NCBI GenBank assembly: GCA_038380435.1
Contig: JAWZYU010000009.1
Location: 69,593,901-69,657,900 of the forward strand
Direction: 5' to 3'
Source: Ryuthela nishihirai
Taxonomy: Eukaryota > Arthropoda > Arachnida > Araneae > Heptathelidae
Length of the DNA stretch: 64,000 nt
The notes beneath the pieces were generated by a model, which saw only the letters and a list, made by a program, of their open reading frames with translations, was not told the origin of the DNA and ran no database searches. Positions within the stretch are counted from its first letter, which is position 1, and each line of letters begins with the position of its first letter. Positions 56,089-64,000 of this stretch are shown piece by piece. The translations under genes were made by a program, and so were the position numbers.

Positions 56089-57374
56089 TTTTTTTATGAG
56101 TTAATTATGTTAAAAACTTACATTATCTGGGCACCAATCTCAAGAATCTATCAGCTCATGACAGTACCAAAGCTTAGAAGATATTGCCAGTAGCAAATAC
56201 CCTCTGACATCTCTGCAACTACAAAGTCAGCGAAGTAGTGACATCAATATCGATAAGTACAAAAAAAACCACCTTACAGCTGTCACCTGTGCCAGACAAG
56301 AACTCAAGGGACTTGTAAATCACTCTCTCATACTAGGCAACCTTTTGATAAGGAAAAAAGTTTTGTTTTTTTTGCACATACTATCTGAGCAAAAAAATAT
56401 CTGTCATAAGAAATTTGTACTGTAAGATAATTTAACTCTATGCATTAATGAGCGATACTAACCGATCTGAATAGTTTTTAATTGTAAGCACAGCCAACAA
56501 TCGTGTAATTATTAAATTTTGTAAGTAATAGAGCTGTGTTTTGTGATAATAGAGCTGTGATTGCTTTTATTAATATGTTAAGTAATAAATGTATTTCAAT
56601 AATAATAATTTTTTATTGTTACTTATACATTTTTTTTTGGGGGGGGGGACATCTCAGACCATATTTCATTTATTTTTTTTCTATAAAATTGCATATGCCT
56701 GGCAAACTGTATCTAAGGGACTCTAGTAGGTATGAAATGATTTGAAAAATTGGATTATCTAAGCGAGGCAATTCCATTTCTTGGTTTAGAAACTTCTGAT
56801 GTGGGGAGGATCATATGGTACCTCAAAATATGTCCATTTCTTTCCTTTCCTAAAAAAGAGAGAGATTTTCAATTGGAGGAAATTGATCTTAATGATTTTT
56901 ATGCCAAATGAAAGCTTGCAACATGGGGAGTCCCATCTACTCTATATTTTAGAAAGTTTCAGATCCGAGCAGCACTTGGGGAAACTGCTAGAAATTTTCC
57001 TGCTGCGCTAGGGAAAATGCTATAAAGAAGATTGTGAGGAAAGTGACTCCTCAGCAGAACAAAGCAAGAGAGGAACAGCCATGCTTTATCCAGGGATTGG
57101 ACCCAGGATCCGTCTTATCAGTAAAAAAAGCACACCAACCACCCAGCTACCATGATTGTAAAAAGAGCTATGGAGATGCATGTTTTATCCAAACAGAGAG
57201 GTATATTATGAGTCAAGTCACTTTGCACTATGATAAATATTGGTGGTGAACGAGTATGAATAATTAATCTTCCGTTGATTTTTCACATAGGAGTAGTAGT
57301 GAACTTCATTATTTTTTTTAATTATGATGTACTCCACTGTATGTTTTAAATAAATGCCTTGTGCATTACAAATA
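56089..57374. other. AT-rich spacer
   Basis: Contains a run of T then G (56630-56648) and, at 57036-57155, a very diverged minus-strand SINE-B-like piece (ccatgctttatccagggatt, ggacccaggatccgtcttat). No gene. Confidence 0.45.
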
Positions 57375-57620
57375 AAATATACACTGGTTTCCATAAATTA
57401 ATGAACAAATGAAAAAACTCAATATCGTAGAACTCCAATGATAGAAATCCATGAAAGTCATGTATAATATGTAAAATATAATGCAGGATTGAGATATAAT
57501 ATGTAAACAAATAGTACTGGCCGGAGGCGTAGCTGGAAAGGTTTCTTGGATGAGCTCTTGGACACAGGCTGTTAACACAGAGTGTAGCATCTATTAACCA
57601 AACTTCAATTATCTTCTTAT
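57375..57620 (-). mobile_element. Probable end of a Tc1-like element
   Basis: TAcactggtttccataaatt at 57375 has the form of a Tc1-like terminus after a TA target. The minus-strand frame 57590-57366 reads outwards into this end and has no transposase motifs I recognise. Tentative. Confidence 0.4.
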
Positions 57621-57978
57621 TAGTTTAACTGGTACAGGTACCACTCAGTGATAGAGCTACACTTCCTAACATTAACTTATCCCCCCCCCCCTCAAGACAG
57701 TGTTAAAAACTTAAAAAAAAAGAGTACATTATGGTTCAATTTTAGCATTAGTGTTTTCAATACAATTTCAAATAACATATTTATTTGCCTAATGGTGCCC
57801 TCCCCCTTTTCCCTTGATTACTGTATCCTAAAATATTTTTTTACAAGCTTTCATTGTGGACAGAAAAATTATTCAGAATATTTACAGTTGAAATCATGGA
57901 TTTGTAAAATGAGAACATTTGATTAAAATAAGTATTATGCTTCCATGCAGCACTTCTTTACATTGTTAAGATGATGTT

Positions 57979-57992
57979 AACTCTCTTTAACA
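57979..57992. repeat. Target-site duplication of SINE A14, left
   Basis: aactctctttaaca; the right copy at 58614-58627 is aactctctttgaca (13 of 14 identical). Confidence 0.8.
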
Positions 57993-58613
57993 TAAGGGGC
58001 GGGAGTGGCTCATTCGGTAGTGCACCAGGCTCATAATCTGCAGTTAGCAGGTTTGAGTCCCAGCTGGGTCAACATTGACATTTGAGTATACAATTAAAAA
58101 AACCTTCTTGCTCAGAAATTAATTAAAAATAATTTAAAATTCTCTGTCATTGAGCAATAAAATTTTAGAGTTTTATCCTTCAAACTATTTGCATGTTAAA
58201 AGTTCTTAGGAGAAAACTCGGAAGCTCTTCGGAGCAAGGACAGCACTCAGTCTTCACTGAAAATTATATTGCTCAACGACAGAGAATTTTAAATTATTTT
58301 TAATTGACATTTATCTCTGCAAAACTACCCACCATGCCCACAGTCATTAGGGGACACCAATGGGTTTGGAAACGCCACCATCTGTCGGATGGAATGTTAA
58401 GCCGTGGCTCTGTGTGCAAGAGAGCCATGTCCTGTCCACATTAAAGAACATGCTGGATGGCCTATCTGTCTCCGACAAGAGGCTACCATCTGTCTCCCAA
58501 CAGCTGTTCCAATGGGAGTCCCCTCTCCAATCTTCCTGAGCCTTCAGGTCCCTTGTGACCTGGACATTTAACCCATTGTGTGCAAAAAAAGTGTTGTTCA
58601 GAGGTAAACAACC
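57993..58613 (+). mobile_element. SINE-A copy A14, interrupted by a MITE
   Basis: Head gggagtggctcattcggtag with caggctcataatctg: the anticodon position reads CAT, supporting a tRNA-Met-type origin. Box B is ggtttgagtccc. The body resumes after an inserted element at 58313 (atctctgcaaaactaccc, ggacaccaatgggtttgg, tgttaagccgtggctc, gtgacctggacattta, tgttgttcagaggtaaac). Without the insertion and one copy of its target the SINE would be about 392 bp, in line with A5. Confidence 0.9.
58084..58303. mobile_element. MITE nested in SINE A14, 220 bp, 9-bp TSD
   Basis: Flanked by ttgacattt at 58075-58083 and 58304-58312; removing the insertion and one 9-mer restores the normal SINE order. Inverted arms are attaattaaaaataattt..tctgtcattgagcaat (about 58119-58164) and complement (about 58259-58303). 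The interior contains agttcttaggagaaaactcg and gagcaaggacagcactcagt. A second copy lies at 63016-63145. Confidence 0.9.
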
Positions 58614-58627
58614 AACTCTCTTTGACA

Positions 58628-58853
58628 GCTATTAACTGTGTGGAATAATTCTCTTGATGTAATTTTATATTTATCATTATGCCTTATTAATGTCTTTTGT
58701 TTCCATTTCCTTTGTTGTTCATATTTAAGGCTATTTTAATTTTTCCCCAGCCCTTTTTAATTATGTTTCTTCTCAAATATTCGACATTTTGATATATCCA
58801 AGCCACCCATATACCAGCCGATTAACTGAAGTTCTACAATACTTGGATAGTCA
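58628..58853. other. Spacer
   Basis: Nothing recognised. Confidence 0.4.
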
Positions 58854-59153
58854 CATGGGTGTCCGCAGAAAATTCCCCCCCCCCCCATCTGTCAGATGGA
58901 ATGTTAAGCAAAATCAATTTTAACATACATATCAATAAACATCAATAAATTTTTATTTAATTATTTAATTTTTTAGGGTTTTTTTTCACCAGTAGATTAT
59001 AGAATACAGTATTGCATCAATGCAAAAACACACATAATGTGTATAAATTAATTACGTTTAAATTGTTACGATTATAATTTGTGGAATTTTTTACTCGATC
59101 CTGGGGGGGGGGGGGCAAGTGCCCCCGTTTGCCCCCCACTGCTGACGCCCATG
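58854..59153. mobile_element. MITE with catgggYgtc termini, 300 bp
   Basis: Left end catgggtgtccgcag followed by a 12-C run (58875-58886); right end complement catgggcgtcagcag preceded by a 13-G run (59103-59115) and gcaagtgcccccgtttgccc. Inverted ends with C/G tracts at matching positions on both sides indicate one nonautonomous DNA element. A short SINE-A-like piece (catctgtcagatggaatgtt, 58887-58906) lies inside. Confidence 0.75.
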
Positions 59154-59754
59154 GATACTCATATTTTCAGTAACCACCTGGCGGATTTTGTTGCCCTGAC
59201 AATGATGCCAAGTATAACCATCTTTTTTTCGTCAAAAAAATTTTGGTGAAGAAAAGTTGAACTTTATAAAAACATCTTAAAAGCACCTTTAAGATTTTCA
59301 CACCTTTGGTATATTGTGCAATGTTGGTTTCCCCAAAATATTTTCTTGGGAGGATACACATTTTTATCATACTTGGCAACAAATATTATCTGCAATGGCT
59401 CAAGGCATTTTGATGCATCCAGAAAAGTAAACACTTTTTCCTTGAGAATATTTTTAGTAGATCTTTTTGAGAAAATGTAAAAAATATCCTTAAGGTATTC
59501 GTAACCAGAGCAGTTGTCTTGTACCAGGGAATGATCCAGTACATCAGATATTCAAAAATATATATAAAAGTTTTGCATGATGTAAAAGTACTTAAATTTT
59601 TAAAAATCTCTGAAACAGGGCATTTTTTATTTAGTGTGTACCAATTGTTGTCAGGTGTGTCTCATCTTCCTAGTTAAGAACTAAATGCATCCAATTTCAG
59701 GAAAAGCAAAAATTATAAAATGTTTTATGTTACATTGCCATCCAGAAATTAAAA
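59154..59754. other. AT-rich spacer
   Basis: Nothing recognised; 59167-59382 (minus) is a short open frame without motif. Confidence 0.45.
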
Positions 59755-60135
59755 TCACATTATAACCGAGCACGTTAGCGCACAGCTACTGACCCCAAGG
59801 TAGTCGGTTCAAACTACCACGTGCTAAGGGATTTTTAGCTGTCCCATGACTGAGTGGTTAGTGCACTTGGCTACTGATCTAAGGGACCTGGGTTCGAGTC
59901 CCAGGTGCTAAGGGATTTTTAGCTGTCCCATGACTGAGTGGTTAGTGCACTTGGCTACTGATCTAAGGGACCTGGGTTCGAGTCCCAGGTCCCTTAGACA
60001 CACACATGGTTGTGTGTGTTGTTTTTCTGCTAAGGTCCTGCCATCCTCTCAGATCTTCTAATGTGGCATATAAACTGACAGGCTCCTGTCAGACCTCTGT
60101 GGCAAGCAGCTGCTTGAGGGGGTATTTATATTTAT
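59755..60135 (+). mobile_element. SINE-B copy with duplicated tRNA-like heads
   Basis: Head sequence (gtcccatgactgagtggtta, cttggctactgatctaaggg, acctgggttcgagtcccagg) occurs twice with an 84-bp period (59820-59903 and 59904-59987), then one body to ggcaagcagctgcttgaggg and a (TTTA)-rich tail. A third, very diverged tRNA-like head (gagcacgttagcgcacagct, agtcggttcaaactacc) precedes them at 59765-59820. Box A and box B are both present in each 84-bp unit. Confidence 0.92.
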
Positions 60136-60400
60136 TTTATATTTATATAACATAAAATGATAATTGCTGAATATCAACAATGGACAATGTTGTTTAGCTC
60201 TGCTTCTGCAGCTGGCCATGGGTATGATTTTAGGTTAGTGTTTCCCATGTAAAGTTGCATTTTTTGCTGTTTGCATTTATTCTCGCTCCCTGACAATTCA
60301 GTGTCTGATCTCCCACCATAAGGGAATAAATTGTGGTTTTGCTTGCCTTTTTGTCCACAGGGGCTAGTTTCGAGAAGTCCGAATGTCATATTTTCTATAG

Positions 60401-60707
60401 CAGGGGTTCTCAATGTGGGGTATGCAGTAAAATTTTTTGGGGTATGCTGTGAAAACTCAAAAGTCGCTAGATCTAGTAACAAAGTCACTAAGTTGGCAAC
60501 ACTGTTGTGCAAAAATGTCATTTTTTGTGTTTATTGATATATGTAATTTATGAATACGAAATTTAATGTGTGTGTATATATATGCGTTTTATTTTATTCC
60601 CATTGTTATACTATAATTATAGTTTTATCTATCTATACAAGGGGTATGCCAGTTACATACACATTTCTAGGGGGTACGTGAAGCATAAAAGGTTGAGAAC
60701 CATTGGT
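60401..60707 (+). mobile_element. hAT-like MITE, copy M3
   Basis: Starts caggggttctcaatgtgggg, contains aactcaaaagtcgctagatc, tttattttattcccattgtt and tgccagttacatacacattt, ends gcataaaaggttgagaacca. About 307 bp; ends are inverted (ggttctcaa). Confidence 0.9.
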
Positions 60708-60714
60708 CTATAAG

Positions 60715-60930
60715 TGGTTCTCAACCTTTTATGCTTCACATACCCCCTGGAAATGTGTATGCAACTGGCATACACATTGTATAGATAGATAAAACTATAG
60801 CTATAGTATAGCAATGGGAATAAAATAGAACACTGACTTTGTTACTGGATCTAGTGACTTTTGAGCTCTCATGGCATACCCCAAAAAATTTTACCGCATA
60901 CCCGACATTGAGAACCGCTAGTCTATAGGA
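60715..60930 (-). mobile_element. hAT-like MITE, copy M4, opposite to M3
   Basis: Begins gtggttctcaaccttttatg and ends attgagaaccgct. Sequence is the complement of the family, with an internal deletion relative to M3. M3 and M4 are separated only by gtctataa, so they face each other tail to tail. Confidence 0.9.
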
Positions 60931-61245
60931 TGGCTTCCCTGGATGTGAAAAATGATAACTTTGTGTCATGTATGTTTGGCTTTTGAATGCAATACGAACT
61001 GCAGCCATGGATTCTGTATCTTTCCCTCTTAAAGTGAAAACTAATGTGACTCCCTGTTTTTCTATTCCCAAAAAATTAGAGATTCACAGTGCAGTACTGC
61101 CCCATGTGTTAGTAAAAAATCTCAATTAAGTGAGAAAAAAATAATGTTATGTGTGATGCAAATCAATGCCTTATCTGAGGATTACCAGTTAAAAATTTTA
61201 CTAAATTGCACCTTTTTAGTGTTGAATCTGATATGAAAGATTTGG
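60931..61245. other. Spacer
   Basis: Nothing recognised. Confidence 0.4.
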
Positions 61246-61524
61246 GGTTGCAGTCAGTAATGCTCCAGGGCTTGTAATGTGTAGTTCCCAGGTTTGAGTC
61301 CCACCTAGGCCAGGGTTGAGATTTATCTCTGGTAAACCACCCACCCTCCTCTCAGTCAGAAAGCAGCCACCGATAGGCTTTGAAAGGCTGATGTCCATGA
61401 GATGAGGCATGCATCCTTGGTCCCATTTTCAGGAGAGTCATACCCCTATGCACATTAAAGAACATGCTTGATGGGAGGTTTCCATCTGTCCCCTAACAGC
61501 TGTCCCGTAAATTATTTTCCCTCA
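61246..61524 (+). mobile_element. SINE-A copy A15, diverged
   Basis: gcagtcagtaatgctccagg, gtagttcccaggtttgagtc, gggttgagatttatctctgg, atgcacattaaagaacatgc, taacagctgtcccgt. Tail missing. Confidence 0.85.
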
Positions 61525-61559
61525 TGTCAGATATCTACCTGCTTTATAGCATACCTGGG

Positions 61560-62525
61560 ACAGTTAGGATGGGTTAACACAGCAAGCTGAGTGAGTTTGT
61601 CATAAGCAGCTGGTGCAAGGAAGATTGGGATCTCCATATCCACAACTGTAGAATATCTGGGATTTCGGTGTGTAACTGTCACACAAGTGTCTAGTTACTT
61701 CATCAAAACCTGCAGCTGGCAGGGGAAAATGTGGCTGTAACCTTGCCATTGATGCTTGAGATGAATGATGCCTCACCTGTATTGTAACATCAGCATTCAC
61801 ATATGGGGCAGCTATGAAGGTGGTGCAAAGACCATTTGTCGTACAGTGGCATGACTGGGATATGGCAGCTGATGCCTACATTGAGTAGTCTTATTAAGAA
61901 CACATCACCTGCTTATGAGGTGAAGGAACATCATCAATGGACCATGTTAAGATGAAATGGGTAACTTGTTTTGACGAATTGATGTTCCAACTACAACACG
62001 TTGAATGGAGCTTGCTTGTGTGGCATAGAACACACAAGGTCATGAACTCCAACTGTCAAGTTGGGGTGTTACAGGCCAGTGTAATGTTCTAGGGCATGTT
62101 TACATGGGACCCATGTAAACCACCTATTGAGACCACCATCACCACAAAAGGTGTTAGCATACTTGCCGACGACCTACACCCATTCATGGACATCCATTTC
62201 CCACAGCAGGATACCTTCTTTTTCGACATTGTCCCATCTCATTGTTCCCATTTCAGAATTGGCTAGTTGGAGGAGCATTCCAGTTAGTTCACAACCTTAG
62301 AATGGCTCTCTCTGTAGATTTGAACTTTATTGAACATCTGTGGAACAAAGTTAAGCAATGTATATGAGCCCAAAATCCACCACTGGCAGCTCTCAGCACT
62401 TTACAGATGGCTGCCCTGGAATCATGGGCTGAAATACCACCCAGGTGTTTCCAACACCTGCTGGAGTCCATGCCACAACCTGTTGTTGCTGTTGTGAGGG
62501 CAAAATATGGGCCCACACGTTATTA
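61560..62525 (+). pseudogene. Tc1-like transposase relic B
   Basis: Plus strand, several frames: HKVMNSNCQVGVLQAS (about 62040-62085), GMFTWDP, ILADDLHPFMDIHFPQQD (about 62160-62210, around the second catalytic Asp), then SVDLNFIEHLWNKVKQ (the third catalytic residue region, about 62310-62360) and SMPQPVVAVVRAKYGPTRY with a stop at about 62526. The N-terminal DNA-binding part is not clear. Order and spacing match a Tc1-type transposase of about 340 residues, but frameshifts and stops make it a relic. It is a different lineage from relics A and C. Confidence 0.85.
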
Positions 62526-62526
62526 G

Positions 62527-63015
62527 GTGGGTGTATATAATAAATTGTCTTTTCAATGTAGAATGTTCTTTAGAACCTTGAATCACTTTTTCTCCCCCAC
62601 TTTTAAAGTTGAATGATTGCAATTTTCCATTTAACACTTTTTATTGTTGAACCAAAACTATTTTGGCACTTTAAAAACACAAGGAAGGTCTTTAAAAGAC
62701 CTTCTTGGAAATCTTCAAATACATTGGTTAATATGTGCAGCAAATCATTGATTCCAACAACATATTTCATCTCTCTGTGTCACTTCCAAACTGATATCAA
62801 CCTTTTAACAGAATCCCCAACAAGAACAACAGCAAAATCAAAAACATGCGAATTCATAATAATATGAACTGTATTAGTGAGTGTCAAGCAGTAGACTTGT
62901 GTATATATCAGATATCAACCCAAGAAAAAATCGAGGTAATTTTGTTGATAAATATTCCAACTAATTGTCTCAGCTTTTCTGACCATTATAGTGATATAGA
63001 ATGATTTTATTAATT
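62527..63015. other. AT-rich spacer
   Basis: Open frame 62613-62867 has no recognised motif. Confidence 0.4.
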
Positions 63016-63145
63016 TTAAAGTTCTCTGTCATTGAGCAATAAAACTTTGAAGTTTATCCTTCAAATTATATGTATATTAAAAAGTTTTTAGGAGCAAACT
63101 CGGAATCTTTTTGGAGCAAGGGCAGTGTTTAGTCTTCAGTAAAGT
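63016..63145. repeat. Second copy of the MITE nested in A14, one arm only
   Basis: ttctctgtcattgagcaata, agtttatccttcaaattat, gtttttaggagcaaactcgg and gagcaagggcagtgtttagt match 58140-58260. The second inverted arm is missing. Confidence 0.85.
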
Positions 63146-63226
63146 GATACTACATGGGGACTTTAGGGCTGTTAACTTATTTCTATGTGTCATGAACTGT
63201 GATGCCAATGTCTTGTTTGCAAGCGG

Positions 63227-63568
63227 GTGGGGGTAGCTCAGTCGGTAGTGCACCAGGCTCGTAATCTGTAGTTCCCAGGTTCGAGTCCCAGCTGGGTCAG
63301 CATTGAGATTTATCTCCGCAAATAATTCCCCACCCTGCCCGCAGTCAGTAGGGGACACCGATGGGTTTAGAAAGGCCGTCATCTGTCGGATGGGACGTTA
63401 AGCCGTGGCCCCGTGTGCGGGAGAGCCATACCCTGTGCACATTAAAGAACACGCTTGATGGGAGGCTACCATCTGTCTCCCAACAACTGTTCCAGTTGGT
63501 CCCCTCCCCCAACCTTCTCTGAGCCTTCGGGGTCCTTGTGATCTGGCCATTTAGCCCATGGTGTGCAA
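63227..63568 (+). mobile_element. SINE-A copy A16, tail replaced by LINE L4
   Basis: Best-preserved head: ggtagctcagtcggtagtgc (box A), caggctcgtaatctg, ggttcgagtcccagctgggt (box B). Body is intact to cccatggtgtgcaa, where the usual tail is missing and LINE sequence starts at 63569. Confidence 0.93.
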
Positions 63569-64000
63569 GATGCATAGAACCGGCCAGGCCTAGCACCTAA
63601 TGTCCAACCCCGCCTTCTCGTGGTGCGGACCGTTAGTAACTTTCAAAAGAGATACTCTCTTGTGGAAGTGAACGGAAGGGGAGGGCTGCCAGATTAGTGT
63701 GGCCTACTGATCTGGACAACTATGGCTACTTTTCTTTTTTTTCTACCCTGCTGAGGAGTGGTCAACCACACAGGGTCCTGGTGCTGACCATATAAACCTA
63801 CTGGACTGGACAGATATATGGCTCTGAGCTTGATTATGGATCCTGATTTTGCTGCACTGGTGGGCTTCTGTGGAGGGAAAATCTTCCGCTGTGTTTTCTT
63901 TTTGTTTGTGGGTTGACAGCCCCAAGTGAATAGATCCACAGGATATGTTTATCAGCTGGTGGATAATCCTGAGCAGAAGTCATCGCAGGCACCTGAACTC
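63569..64000 (+). mobile_element. LINE copy L4 (same family as L1), 5' region, runs off the window
   Basis: Matches the complement of L1 from about 5474 down to about 5040: gatgcatagaaccggccagg, gcctagcacctaatgtcc, gtgaacggaaggggaggg, gtggcctactgatctgga, gggttgacagccccaagtga. This is the 5' UTR; the endonuclease start would lie just beyond base 64000. It lacks the first 60 bp seen in L1, so it is slightly 5' truncated or fused to the SINE. Confidence 0.9.

Noticed and set aside
63227..63300. tRNA gene (well-formed box A and box B)
   Set aside because: The head continues into the SINE-A body, and the same head recurs in many copies; the acceptor stem is not completed. The same applies at 12294, 17687, 53461, 58010, 59838 and 59922.

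Overview
This is a gene-poor stretch of an animal nuclear genome. It is AT-rich and densely packed with transposable-element relics, tRNA-derived SINEs, satellites and inverted-repeat elements. RTE-like LINEs, Tc1/mariner relics and a Polinton/Maverick-type DNA polymerase gene together suggest an arthropod, possibly a chelicerate. That is inference only: I found no host gene that would fix the species, no convincing host protein-coding exon, no rRNA gene and no functional tRNA gene. Every tRNA-like stretch is the head of a SINE.

Layout. 1-1105: 78-bp satellite. 2030-8590: relatively GC-rich locus, split by a LINE copy (L1, 2987-5533, minus) flanked by a 13-bp target-site duplication, and containing an 80-bp tandem array (6368-7256). 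8590-11283: second copy of the same LINE (L2, plus), the only one keeping the reverse-transcriptase core. 12-30 kb: SINE family A, a second LINE type (13.1-13.8 kb), a palindromic MITE (19.3 kb), a mariner relic (23.5-24.0 kb) and long unassigned AT-rich spacers. 30.0-33.3 kb: broken Polinton-type PolB gene on the minus strand, with an N-terminal zinc-finger ORF of 396 residues still open, a plausible promoter, several stops and frameshifts, and a short piece of the polymerase domain on the opposite strand. 33.6-34.6 kb: degenerate tandem repeat and a long inverted repeat. 36.2-36.45 kb: three back-to-back near-perfect hairpins. 37-46 kb: SINE family B, hAT-like MITEs, a long dispersed noncoding repeat, a Tc1 C-terminal relic and several TIR elements. 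46.3-47.1 kb: Tc1-like relic. 49.3-51.5 kb: third LINE copy (RT core missing), abutting an RNase H fragment of another LINE. 53-64 kb: more SINEs A and B, a MITE nested in a SINE, two opposed hAT-like MITEs, another Tc1-like relic and a LINE copy running off the right edge.

Nothing here looks like an operating pathway. The coherent biology is retrotransposition (LINEs, with the SINEs presumably using LINE machinery), cut-and-paste relics with their nonautonomous MITEs, and decay of a Polinton-like element. The most unusual structures are the strand switch inside the PolB gene, the hairpin cluster, the nested MITE-in-SINE with its duplicated target site, and repeated loss of the RT core in LINE copies that keep both ends.
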